Assembly (NCBI GenBank): GCA_903908495.1
Contig: CAIVSK010000191.1
Span: 1 to 64,000 of the forward strand
Direction: 5' to 3'
Length of the DNA: 64,000 nt
From: Akkermansiaceae bacterium
GTDB taxonomy: Bacteria > Verrucomicrobiota > Verrucomicrobiia > Verrucomicrobiales > Akkermansiaceae
Shown piece by piece: positions 1-9,308 of this stretch. A program made the position numbers and the translations under genes. How positions within the stretch are numbered: the stretch's first letter is position 1; the number at the start of each line of letters is the position of its first letter. The notes beneath the pieces are model-generated. The model saw nothing but the letters and a program-made list of their open reading frames with translations, ran no database searches and had not been told where the DNA came from.

Positions 1-2
1 CG

Positions 3-326
3 CCTCCTAAAGCTGCTGCAACCTCCCTTGGAACCCAAGAAACTTCCGGCACCCGCCGTGTAGCCACCACCACGAAATCAAAAAACGGCTGGAAGCCGTA
101 TGAAATAAGGGAAAATGCAGCATTCAAGCCAAGAATGCCCGCCATGAGAGACTCACGGTTGTCTGGGCAAATCGCCCGGCTCACCTGCACCGTTGGCATG
201 ACTGTCACGGCTGCGGTGGTTGCTGTTTCCAAGCTCGCAATGCGCCCCCGCCGCTTGGCGTCCAACGGCTGCCAGCGTATCAGCAGGCCGCTTTTAGACC
301 ATTGGATTGGAGGTGATGCACGGTAG
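3..326 (+). other. Open frame running in from the left edge (about 107 codons), unidentified; may be a partial CDS tail or non-coding
   Basis: Frame 3 is open from base 3 to a stop at 326 (...KSKNGWKPYEIRENAAFKPRMPAMRDSRLSGQ...). No family recognised. Confidence 0.2.
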
Positions 327-479
327 CCCGCACCCAGCCCTAAGTACGTTCGCTCCGGCACAGGCGCAAGGCATCGCGCGTACGGATCCCGGAACGAAAG
401 CCCCGTGGCACAGTGCCACAAATTCCGAAACCGCTGGCCCGCGCGTCGTGGCTGGCAAATGGAAAGCGAGGAAAATCCG

Positions 480-941
480 ATGCTTGCGAAATCACTCAAG
501 AACTATCTCGACGAACGAAATATCAAATACGTGACCCTGACTCATTCGCCTGCCTATACGGCTCAGGAAGTGGCCCATTCGGCGCACATCCCTGGCGGTC
601 GGCTGGCGAAAACCGTGATGGTTATCATCGACGGCGCATTGGCAATGGCCGTGCTGCCGGCGAACCGGCGGGTACAAATTCAGGACCTGCAAGAATTGAC
701 CGGATGCGTCAACGTCCGGCTGGCGCATGAGGGGGAATTCAAAAACGTCTTCCCCGACTGCGAGACCGGGGCGATGCCGCCGTTCGGCAATCTCTACCAG
801 ATGCCCGTCTTCTGCTCGCCCGAACTCACCGCGGGTGCCGATATCGTCTTCAACGCCGGCTCCCACACCGAGCTCATTCGGATGGCTTGGCATGACTACC
901 AATCGCTGGTCCAACCACAGGTGGCTCAATTCGCCATGTGA
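480..941 (+). CDS. YbaK/aminoacyl-tRNA deacylase-associated domain protein
   Basis: MLAKSLKNYLDERNIKYVTLTHSPAYTAQEVAHSAHIPGGRLAKTVMVIIDG... typical of the YbaK/ProX fold. ATG at 480 inside ORF 405..941. Confidence 0.85.
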   Translation: MLAKSLKNYLDERNIKYVTLTHSPAYTAQEVAHSAHIPGGRLAKTVMVIIDGALAMAVLPANRRVQIQDLQELTGCVNVRLAHEGEFKNVFPDCETGAMPPFGNLYQMPVFCSPELTAGADIVFNAGSHTELIRMAWHDYQSLVQPQVAQFAM

Positions 942-994
942 GGCTCGGTGCGACTCGTGCATGATTGTGCCAAGTTCATCCGTACTCGTTCGGC

Positions 995-2146
995 ATGCCG
1001 ATAAAATCCCAGCTGATTCTTAGTGCCGCGCTGTTGCTGGCTGGGCCGTTGTGCGCGGCCGACGTTCCCAATCCCCTTGCCGACGCGAACGGCAAAGTGG
1101 TCACGACCCCGGACGCGTGGAAGACAAACGTCCGGGGGCAGACGCTGCAATTTTTCCGCGAGCAGGTTTACGGCGTGAGGCCGGTGGGAAAGCCTGCCGG
1201 GTACCAGGCGAAAGTGCTGCGCGAGGACCCGCTGGCGCTGGGGGGGCTCGCCACGCTCAAGGAAATCGAAATCACCTTCACCGGCCCTAACGGCTCGGGC
1301 AAGATCCATCCGGTCCTGCTCATTCCCAACTCCGCGAAGGTACCGGTACCGACGTTCCTGCTGTTTGGCTTCGTCAAACCAGACCCGCTGGCGGAAGCCA
1401 ACGTCCGCGGCGGCTGGCCGGTCAAGGAGATCCTTGCCCGTGGCTATGCGACGGTGGCCTTCGAAGTTTCCGAAGTGGACCCGGACCGCGCGGATGGCTT
1501 TGGCGACGGAATCCGCGCAATCTTCGGCAAGCAACCCGCCGCCGCGGACGCCTGGGGCGCTCTCTCCGCCTGGGGGTGGGGCGCGAGCCGCATCATGGAC
1601 TATTTGACAACCGACCCGGCGGTCGATGCGCAGCGCGTCGCGGTCATCGGCCACTCACGCTGCGGCAAGGCCGCGCTGTGGTGCGCCGCGGAGGACGAGC
1701 GCTTCAGCTACGTCATTTCCAACAACTCCGGTTGCAGTGGCGCGGCAATGGCCCGCAGCAAGCAGGGCGAGCGGGTTGCCAACATTACCAGCCATTTCCC
1801 GTACTGGTTCTGCCAGAACTATCAGCAATACAGCAACCACGAGGACCGCCTGCCAATTGACCAGCACCAGTTGCTCGGGCTCATCGCGCCACGTCTGCTT
1901 TACGTCGCCAGCGCCACCCAGGACGACTGGGCGGATGGCAAGAGCGAGTTTGAATCCTGCGTCCGCGCGGGTCCGGTGTTTGCCTTGTTTGGCAAGACCG
2001 GACTGGAGTCCACCACCCTGCCGCCGCCCGACAAGGCCCTGCTGGACGGAGGCATCGGCTATCACATGCGCACCGGCAAGCACGATCTGGCGGTCAGCGA
2101 CTGGCAACATTACATGGACTTTGGGGATAAACATTGGAAGCGCTGA
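995..2146 (+). CDS. Secreted CE15-type glucuronoyl esterase / acetylxylan esterase-like alpha/beta hydrolase
   Basis: Signal peptide (MPIKSQLILSAALLLAGPLCAA), GHSRCGK nucleophile elbow, C-terminal GKHDLAVSDWQHYMDF. Confidence 0.85.
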   Translation: MPIKSQLILSAALLLAGPLCAADVPNPLADANGKVVTTPDAWKTNVRGQTLQFFREQVYGVRPVGKPAGYQAKVLREDPLALGGLATLKEIEITFTGPNGSGKIHPVLLIPNSAKVPVPTFLLFGFVKPDPLAEANVRGGWPVKEILARGYATVAFEVSEVDPDRADGFGDGIRAIFGKQPAAADAWGALSAWGWGASRIMDYLTTDPAVDAQRVAVIGHSRCGKAALWCAAEDERFSYVISNNSGCSGAAMARSKQGERVANITSHFPYWFCQNYQQYSNHEDRLPIDQHQLLGLIAPRLLYVASATQDDWADGKSEFESCVRAGPVFALFGKTGLESTTLPPPDKALLDGGIGYHMRTGKHDLAVSDWQHYMDFGDKHWKR

Positions 2147-2269
2147 CGCCCCGCATTTTGCAACCGGCCCAAGTTGCCCGTTGCACGCTGCGGCATCGGC
2201 GTCTATCATCCCGGGCGGCGGCGCAGGTCGAACCACGGCCTGCAAGCCCACAGCCGTATCCCACATCCC

Positions 2270-3085
2270 ATGCTTCAAATTCCGTTAGAAGACACCTTCG
2301 CCGACGTCGTCGGCAAGGCCATGCGCGGCCTGCAACTCAACGACCTGCAGGTCGCCGCCCACGCAGGTGTGACGGCAGCCGCCGTGGCCAGCCTGCGCGG
2401 CGGGCGCTACGATGATGCCACCGCGCGGGCAGTGGCACCGGCGCTTCGCCTCGGTGCCGAGGCGCTCGCGGCACTCGGCCACGACTCATGGCGACCGCAG
2501 CCGGTCGCGATTGCCGGGCTGGCCAGTTTCAATACGCCGTATAGCGACATGACCGTCAATAGCTACCTTGCATTCGATCGCAGCAGCGGTGAGGCCGTCG
2601 CCTTTGACACCGGTGCTGACTGCCGCGGAATGTTGGATTTCCTGACCCAGGAAAAGCTCACGCTCAAGCTCATCCTGCTGACCCACACCCACACCGATCA
2701 CATTTTCGACCTCGCCCGCCTGCAGCAAGGCAGCGCTGCGCCGGCCTACGCCGGTGAACGCGAGCCGCTAGCGGCTGCCGAACCGTTCGCGGCGGGGCGG
2801 GAGTTTCAGTGCGGCTCCTTGCGCATTGCCACCCGCCTGACCTGGGGCCATTCGCGCGGCGGCATCACCTACGTTATCGCCGGCTTGGAACGACCGGTGG
2901 CCATCGTCGGCGACGCCGTATTTGCCAGTTCGATGGGCGGCGGTGCCGTGTCCTATGCCGATGCCCTGCGCAGCAATCGCGAGCAAATCCTCACCCTGCC
3001 CGCAGCAACCGTGCTGTGCCCCGGCCACGGCCCTCTCACCAGCGTCGGCGAGGAGCAGGTCCACAACCCGTTTTTCGCCGCCTAA
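2270..3085 (+). CDS. Metallo-beta-lactamase fold hydrolase with an N-terminal HTH-like region
   Basis: THTHTDH metal motif, later GDAVF and CPGHGP. N-terminal about 70 aa (LNDLQVAAHAGVTAAAVASLRGGRYDDATARAVAPAL) resembles an XRE-type HTH. Confidence 0.75.
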   Translation: MLQIPLEDTFADVVGKAMRGLQLNDLQVAAHAGVTAAAVASLRGGRYDDATARAVAPALRLGAEALAALGHDSWRPQPVAIAGLASFNTPYSDMTVNSYLAFDRSSGEAVAFDTGADCRGMLDFLTQEKLTLKLILLTHTHTDHIFDLARLQQGSAAPAYAGEREPLAAAEPFAAGREFQCGSLRIATRLTWGHSRGGITYVIAGLERPVAIVGDAVFASSMGGGAVSYADALRSNREQILTLPAATVLCPGHGPLTSVGEEQVHNPFFAA

Positions 3086-3109
3086 CACCCATCACCAACA
3101 GCTTACCTC

Positions 3110-3991
3110 ATGTCACAAATCATCGGCTTTGTCGGCGTCGGCCGCATGGGTGCCAACATGGCCCGGCGACTGCACGATTGCGGGTACCGCATCGCGGCCA
3201 TCCATGACATCAACCACGCTGCTGCCGAGGCCCTGGCGCAAGAACTCGGCAGCACCGCCTGCCCCACGCTGGCCGGGGTCACCGCCGCCGCGGACCTCAT
3301 CTTCACCGTGGTCACCGACGACGCGGCCATGCACGGGATTTTCGCCGACAGCGGCGACAGCTTGCTCAGCGTTGCGCGGGGCCGCACCTTCATTAATTGC
3401 GCCACCCTTGCGCCAGCCACCCACCTTGCCATCGAGGCCGCCGCCACTGCGGTGGGTGCCCATACGCTGGAGGGCTGCATGGCCAGCAGCATCACACAGG
3501 CCCGGGAAGGTTCGCTCTATCTGATGGTGGCGGGCCGGCCAGAGGTCTTCGAACGGGTGCAACCCGTGCTCGCGAAACTCAGCAGCCACATGCGCTATGT
3601 CGGGCCCACCGGCGAGGCGGCCAAAGTCAAGGCGCTGGTCAACATGGTGATGAACATCAACACTGCCGGGCTGGCCGAAGGCCTTGGCCTCGCCACCGCC
3701 CTCGGCCTCGATCTAACCCTGGTGCGGGAGGTTTTCGCGCAAACCGGCGCCGCCTCGCGGGTGCTGGTGACCGACGGCGAGGACATGCAAACCCGCGACC
3801 ACGCGTGCTTCTTCAGTGCCGCCCACGCCGCCAAGGACAGCGGCATCGCCCTCCAACTCGCCGCCGATCTCGGCCTCAATCTGCCGCTCGCCACCGCCAC
3901 CCGCGCCCAATTCGAGCGCATGGTCGGTGCCGGTCTCGGCGAGCTCGACAAATCCGGCATCGCGGAACTCACCTTCCCGGGCCGCGGTTAG
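3110..3991 (+). CDS. NAD(P)-dependent oxidoreductase, 3-hydroxyisobutyrate dehydrogenase family
   Basis: N-terminal Rossmann motif IGFVGVGRMGANMARRL; GPTGEAAKVKALVNMVMNINTAGLAEG typical of the family. Confidence 0.9.
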   Translation: MSQIIGFVGVGRMGANMARRLHDCGYRIAAIHDINHAAAEALAQELGSTACPTLAGVTAAADLIFTVVTDDAAMHGIFADSGDSLLSVARGRTFINCATLAPATHLAIEAAATAVGAHTLEGCMASSITQAREGSLYLMVAGRPEVFERVQPVLAKLSSHMRYVGPTGEAAKVKALVNMVMNINTAGLAEGLGLATALGLDLTLVREVFAQTGAASRVLVTDGEDMQTRDHACFFSAAHAAKDSGIALQLAADLGLNLPLATATRAQFERMVGAGLGELDKSGIAELTFPGRG

Positions 3992-4081
3992 ACCCGCCCG
4001 GACTGCAAGCCCTCCGTGGCTCCGCCGCCCCGAATCTAACAATATTGGACATTCCCGCCTACTTCACCGTAATTGCCGACC

Positions 4082-4612
4082 ATGGAAAGCACCACCTCGG
4101 CTAGCGCCCCTCTAACCAGCAAGAAGCACCATTTCCGCTTCCACGCGAAGCACGCGCATCTCACCCCGGTGTTCGGCAACGATTGGTTTGCGCTCAAGGC
4201 GGAAGGATTCGCACGGTTTTTCGGCACCCCGGTGTTTTTGGTGGCGCAGACGGTCATCGTCGGCGTGTGGATCGCTCTCAACGCGGTGGGCATATTCCAT
4301 TTCGATGTCTATCCATTCATCCTGCTCAACTTGGCATTCAGCTTGCAGGCGGCCTACGCGGCACCGCTGATTTTGCTGGCGCAGACGCGGCAGGCCGATC
4401 GCGACAAGGCCCACGCCGACGCCGATGCGCAACACCGGGAGGCCCTGGCGCGGGCCAGCGACCAGCGCCAGTCCCTTGCTGCCGCGCAAACCGCCACGCT
4501 GCTGGAGCTGATGCAGCAAAACACCGATCTGACCGAGGTCACCCGCGCCCTGAGCGAGCGCATCGAATCGCTCACCGAAGAAGTTCACCGCCGGATGACC
4601 GCCAAAGATTGA
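4082..4612 (+). CDS. DUF1003 family membrane protein
   Basis: FFGTPVFLVAQTVIVGVWIALNAV...DVYPFILLNLAFSLQAAYAAPLILLAQTRQADRDK is the DUF1003 signature. First ATG at 4082 (4073 is TTG). Confidence 0.85.
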   Translation: MESTTSASAPLTSKKHHFRFHAKHAHLTPVFGNDWFALKAEGFARFFGTPVFLVAQTVIVGVWIALNAVGIFHFDVYPFILLNLAFSLQAAYAAPLILLAQTRQADRDKAHADADAQHREALARASDQRQSLAAAQTATLLELMQQNTDLTEVTRALSERIESLTEEVHRRMTAKD

Positions 4613-4658
4613 GGCCAAAAAGGCAAGCTCCACAGGCGGAATCACGACGCCCGGGGCA

Positions 4659-6026
4659 TCACGCATCCCGGATCACCAGCGGCTCAAATCTGGGAGCCAA
4701 CAGGTGATTGATCACAAAGGCCACCAAATAGGCGCAGGCACAAATGCCGAACAAGGTGGCATAGCCGGCGGTTTCATTGCCGAGCTTGGCAAAACGATCC
4801 AACAGGGAGCCCACAAACACCTGGAAGATCATCCCGCCAACCGCCCCGGCCATGCCGCCGATGCCGATGAGCGTGGCCACCGCCCGCTTGGGAAACATGT
4901 CGGAAACCGTGGTGTAAATGGTCGCCGACCAGGCCTGGTGCGCGGAACCGGCCAAGCCGATGAGCAAGACTGCCTGCCAGTCGCCGACCCTGGAAACCAG
5001 GATGATGGGCACCACCAGCAGTGCGAAGCACAGCATGCCAGTCTTGCGCGAGCGCGACACGCTCCACCCCTTGTTGATCAGGAACCCGGTGAGCCAGCCA
5101 CCGCCAATGCTCAGCACTGTGATGATCACATAAATGGTAACGAGGTGAACCCAACTGTTCTTGATGTCCAGACCGCGGGTTTTCTTGAAAAAGTCCGGCA
5201 GCCAGCTCAGGAAAAACCACCACACCGGATCGGTTAGAAACTTGCTGGTGATGAACGACCACGCTTGCCTGTGGCCCAGCACGCGCTGCCACGACATCGG
5301 CATGCCCGGCGCCTCCGGCGGATCGCTGCGGATGTGCGCCAACTCAGCGGCATTCACCTCGGGCCGCTGCTCCGGGCTATCATACTTCGGCCCCCACAAT
5401 AGCAGCCACAGGAACCCCGCAATCCCGGCAAACACAAAGGCCCACTGCCAACCTAGCAAATAAGCCAGCGGCGGCACCAGGGCGGGCGCGAAGATGGCAC
5501 CGGCATTGGTGCCGGCATTGAACAGGCTGGTTGCCAGCGCCCGCTCGCGCCGTGGAAACCACTGGGTCACCGCCTTGATCGCCGCCGGAAAATTACCGCC
5601 CTCGAACAGCCCGAGCAACACCCGCGCCAGCAAAAAGGCGGCAAATGCGGCGGGCACCAGCAGTGGCGTTTTGGGGTTTGCCAGCCACGATAATGCCGAT
5701 GGCACGGCCAAGGTCCGGCCGACGAGGAAAATGATCGGCGCGTGCAGGATGGCGGCCACACTCCAGCCGATGATCGAAATCTGGTAACCGCGTTTCACTC
5801 CCGCACGGTCGACAAAACTGCCGAACCACAGCAGGCCGATGGCATAGGCGCCTTGGAACGCGGAGTTCACCCAGCCGTATTGGGTATTGGTCCAGCCGAT
5901 GCTCACATCCAGCATCGGCTTGAGCAGTGAGAGAATCTGCCGGTCGATGTAGTTGACGGTGGTCGCGAAGAACACCAGAGCAAGGATGACCCAACGATAG
6001 CGGCTTGCAATTTGAGGGACGGGCAT
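4659..6026 (-). CDS. MFS transporter, anion:cation symporter (hexuronate-type) family
   Basis: RYRWVILALVFFATTVNYIDRQILSLLKPML... with 12-TM pattern and RVLLGLFEGGNFPAAIKAVTQWFPRRERALATSLFNAGTNAGA. Confidence 0.88.
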   Translation of the reverse strand: MPVPQIASRYRWVILALVFFATTVNYIDRQILSLLKPMLDVSIGWTNTQYGWVNSAFQGAYAIGLLWFGSFVDRAGVKRGYQISIIGWSVAAILHAPIIFLVGRTLAVPSALSWLANPKTPLLVPAAFAAFLLARVLLGLFEGGNFPAAIKAVTQWFPRRERALATSLFNAGTNAGAIFAPALVPPLAYLLGWQWAFVFAGIAGFLWLLLWGPKYDSPEQRPEVNAAELAHIRSDPPEAPGMPMSWQRVLGHRQAWSFITSKFLTDPVWWFFLSWLPDFFKKTRGLDIKNSWVHLVTIYVIITVLSIGGGWLTGFLINKGWSVSRSRKTGMLCFALLVVPIILVSRVGDWQAVLLIGLAGSAHQAWSATIYTTVSDMFPKRAVATLIGIGGMAGAVGGMIFQVFVGSLLDRFAKLGNETAGYATLFGICACAYLVAFVINHLLAPRFEPLVIRDA

Positions 6027-6147
6027 GGGCACCGAGGTTGGGCGAGGCGCGAACCAAACACAAGCAGATTGCCGGAACGGGTTGATAAGACGCGCAGGTC
6101 CGATTCTGAGCCTTGATTTCGGCGGAAGATGCTGCAAGGTCTGCGCG

Positions 6148-8343
6148 TTGAGCAACCCCACCCCACCTGATGCCGGCACCCATCGCCCCCGGCCACATGC
6201 CCGCTTCTGGCCGGTATTGACCGGCGTGGCGGCGTTTTTCGCCTACCAATATGGCACGGCGCTGTGGCGTTTGGCGTACCAATCGCAGGGGATGGAGAAT
6301 AAGTTTTCCGCGCTGGCGCGGGACAAGTATGTGGGGTTTCTCATTGCGCAAAATCTGCAGATGATCCTGGCCTACGTCATCTTGGCGGTGGTCGGGGCAT
6401 TTTTACTGCAACCGATGGTGGCGTGGTGGACCGGGCGCTCGAAATACAGCAGTGCATGGGTGATTGCCTTGCGCGGATTGGCGCTGGCGGCCTTCGTCCA
6501 AGGCTACTGCACGCTGCGCCTCGTCGATACCCGGCCGTATTTCCTCAACGACGCGAGTTTTGGCAACTGGTTCTACCGCTGCCTCGACGTCATCCCGCTG
6601 GCGGCCAAGCCCGGGGCGTTTTTCGTGCTGTTCACCGTGTTGCCGATTGTGGCGCTGAGCGCGGCCCTGCTGTGGCAAGTCCATCGGCGCGGCCGCCGCG
6701 GCTGGCTGGCTGCCGCCGCGGTGTTGGTGGCTATCGGCGTGGGCGAGGGCTGGGCGATGCAACCGCACACCCGCCCGATGCCCGCCATGGGCCAGGGCAA
6801 ACCGCTGAACATTTTGATTCTGGGTTCGGATTCCCTGCGCGGGGACAAACTCGGCTGCGCCGGCTACCGACCGGCGCGGAGCGAGGGCGCGGCAGCCGCC
6901 GGGGTTTCGCCGATGATTGACGCGCTGGCGGCGCGTTCGCTGCGCTTTGAGCGATGCTACACGCCGATTGCCTCGACCATGGAATCGGGCATTTCACTGA
7001 TGTCATCGCAATACCCGCAGACCCACGGGGTGCGCCAGATGTACCCGGATCGCAAAACCGTCGATGCCACGATGCAGCGGGTGGTGCCGATGGCCAAACT
7101 GCTCGGCGATCACGGCTACGACACGGCCGCCATCGGCGACTGGTGTGCCGGCTATTACCACGTGGCACCGCTGGGTTTTGAGGATATTTCGGTATCCACC
7201 TTCGACAATTTCAAGATCTACATGAGCCAGGCGGTGGTGATGGCGCATTTTGTGGTGCCGCTGTACTTTGACAACGCGCTGGGCTACCGGCTGTTTCCGC
7301 AGATTGAGTCGTTCGCCCAGTTTGTCACCCCGGAGGTGGTCACCGCGCGGGTGGAAGCGCGCCTGGCCAAGGCGGCCAAGGCGCAGCAGCCGTTTTTCTG
7401 GCACGTGTTTTTTTCCTGCAACCACCTGCCCTACCGCAGCCACGAGCCGTACTGCAGTCTCTTCAGTGACCCCGCCTATCAGGGACGCAACAAAAACGGA
7501 GTCGATTTCGATATCGATTCGTTCATCGGCGGAACCGACCTGGAAAGCAAATGGAAGGCCCTGCCCGCTCCGGAAGTGGCGCAAATCCGCTCGCTCTACG
7601 ACGGCTGCACCCGGCAGTTCGACGATTGCGTGGGACGGGTGCTGGAGGCCCTCAAGCGCAACGGCCTGGAGGACAACACGATTGTCATCGTCACCGCCGA
7701 TCACGGCGACGACCTCTACGAACCGGGCGTGACCCTCGGCCATGGGCTCACCTTCAATGGCGGTGGCCAGGCGAATCATGTGCCCATGATCATGCATTTC
7801 CCCGGCCTGGCACCGCGGGTGATTCCCGAGACCGTGCGCATGCTCGACATCATGCCGACCCTGGCCGATTGGGTTGGCGTGGAAAAACCCGCCGCGTGGG
7901 AAGGCCAAAGCTTCGCCGGCTGGCTGAAAGGCAACGAGACACCGGTGGTGCGGCCGTTTTATGGCGAGACCGGATTCCCGTTCATCCAGTTCAAGGTGAC
8001 CGGAATCGAGCGCCCGCACTTGCCACCGATGGACGAACTCACCGGCATCGACCCCGCCTACAACTATCAATTTGTGCTCAAGGAGCAGTACCGCGAGCGC
8101 CTGGTGCAGGCCAAACAACGCTGCCTGCGCACCCACGATTGGAAACTCGTGTGCACCCCCACCGCCCAGGGAACCCGCCATTTCGGCTTGTTTTACCTAC
8201 CGGCCGACGCCCACGGCGAGCACGACCTCGCCAGCGCTCGCCCCGAAGTACTCGCCCCGCTGCGGAGCGCGCTGGAGCGCTGGATGGATGAGCACCACGA
8301 ATCAACCATCGCCGCCATCTTTCCCGACGGCGAGCCTCAATAG
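6148..8343 (+). CDS. Membrane-anchored sulfatase/alkaline-phosphatase superfamily enzyme (start uncertain; TTG at 6148 assumed)
   Basis: Several N-terminal TM segments, then LNILILGSDSLRGDKLGCAGY...STMESGISLMSSQYPQTHG...TIVIVTADHGDDLYEPG. CxPSR absent. Confidence 0.75.
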   Translation: MSNPTPPDAGTHRPRPHARFWPVLTGVAAFFAYQYGTALWRLAYQSQGMENKFSALARDKYVGFLIAQNLQMILAYVILAVVGAFLLQPMVAWWTGRSKYSSAWVIALRGLALAAFVQGYCTLRLVDTRPYFLNDASFGNWFYRCLDVIPLAAKPGAFFVLFTVLPIVALSAALLWQVHRRGRRGWLAAAAVLVAIGVGEGWAMQPHTRPMPAMGQGKPLNILILGSDSLRGDKLGCAGYRPARSEGAAAAGVSPMIDALAARSLRFERCYTPIASTMESGISLMSSQYPQTHGVRQMYPDRKTVDATMQRVVPMAKLLGDHGYDTAAIGDWCAGYYHVAPLGFEDISVSTFDNFKIYMSQAVVMAHFVVPLYFDNALGYRLFPQIESFAQFVTPEVVTARVEARLAKAAKAQQPFFWHVFFSCNHLPYRSHEPYCSLFSDPAYQGRNKNGVDFDIDSFIGGTDLESKWKALPAPEVAQIRSLYDGCTRQFDDCVGRVLEALKRNGLEDNTIVIVTADHGDDLYEPGVTLGHGLTFNGGGQANHVPMIMHFPGLAPRVIPETVRMLDIMPTLADWVGVEKPAAWEGQSFAGWLKGNETPVVRPFYGETGFPFIQFKVTGIERPHLPPMDELTGIDPAYNYQFVLKEQYRERLVQAKQRCLRTHDWKLVCTPTAQGTRHFGLFYLPADAHGEHDLASARPEVLAPLRSALERWMDEHHESTIAAIFPDGEPQ

Positions 8344-8405
8344 AGGCGCAAGACTGCAAGACGCTAGACGCAAGAGAAGAGCAGATGAAGCAGTGCAGCG
8401 CCTCT
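8342..8405. repeat. Intergenic inverted repeat with G/A-rich interior
   Basis: agaggcgc (8342-8349) and its exact reverse complement gcgcctct (8398-8405). Confidence 0.4.
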
Positions 8406-8495
8406 CTTCTTGTCTTAAACGCAGAGGATTGGCCGATTCCCGCTTGAATTCGGCCCGGTATCAGCCATCCTCCGCCCCCACCCGTTCCTCATTTC

Positions 8496-9296
8496 ATGAA
8501 ATTCCACCTTCCGCTCTTGGCCGCCACTCTTGTTTCAGTCGTTACCGCGGCAGACACTCCCAAGATTTTCGCAGGTCTGTTCACCAAGGACACCCCGGTG
8601 GCCGCGCAAGTGGGCATCGTGCTGCCTCCCCCGGAGATCGACAAGTACGTGGCCAAGGTCGAGGCGGCGGCCCGCCTCGACACGAAATGGTTCAAAGAAT
8701 ACTCCGCCCAAGCGAAACCCGGAGTACCCCTGCCATTTCACGAAAAACTCGGCCTCACCAAGGAGGAATACGACGAGTATATCAAGCTGTGGGCCAAGCG
8801 CGAGTTCAAGTCCGTCGAGGACGTCAATCTGTTGCTGCGCGAAACCCTCGGCGGTGCCTGGATCATCGCCGCCACCGGCTCCGCCAGCAATCTCTCCAAC
8901 CTCCGCTACGACGAAAAGTCGGATGTCTTCCGCTCGCCCAACGGTGAACTCAAACGCATCGAAAACATCAAGGCCGATGCCGACAGTATCCTCGGTGCCT
9001 GGAGCGGCAGCGAATGGCGCTTCGAAGAGGAAACGTCGCTCGGCAAAACCAAGGAAAATATCGCCATCGGAAGCTTCGAAGGCAACAAGTACGGCCTGGT
9101 GGTCTATCGCTTCCAAGAGGTCTCCAGCGAAGGCACCCGCATCGTCGACAAAAGCATCGCCGTCCGCTTCGAACTCGGCAAAGCCGGACACTTGAAAGTG
9201 GCCGCCGCCGAGCAACCAGGCAAGACCAAGCCCGCCGCCGCGCCGGCAGCCACGCCGGCGACCAAACCGGCGACCAAGACCACTCCCAAACACTAA
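8496..9296 (+). CDS. Hypothetical secreted protein
   Basis: Signal peptide MKFHLPLLAATLVSVVTA, acidic mature part, Ala/Pro/Thr-rich tail. No family recognised. Confidence 0.6.
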   Translation: MKFHLPLLAATLVSVVTAADTPKIFAGLFTKDTPVAAQVGIVLPPPEIDKYVAKVEAAARLDTKWFKEYSAQAKPGVPLPFHEKLGLTKEEYDEYIKLWAKREFKSVEDVNLLLRETLGGAWIIAATGSASNLSNLRYDEKSDVFRSPNGELKRIENIKADADSILGAWSGSEWRFEEETSLGKTKENIAIGSFEGNKYGLVVYRFQEVSSEGTRIVDKSIAVRFELGKAGHLKVAAAEQPGKTKPAAAPAATPATKPATKTTPKH

Positions 9297-9308
9297 AACC
9301 CCGCAGCC

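Noticed and set aside
7003-8181. 392-aa minus-strand ORF
   Set aside because: Antisense to the sulfatase-superfamily gene; His/Arg/Gly-rich shadow frame.
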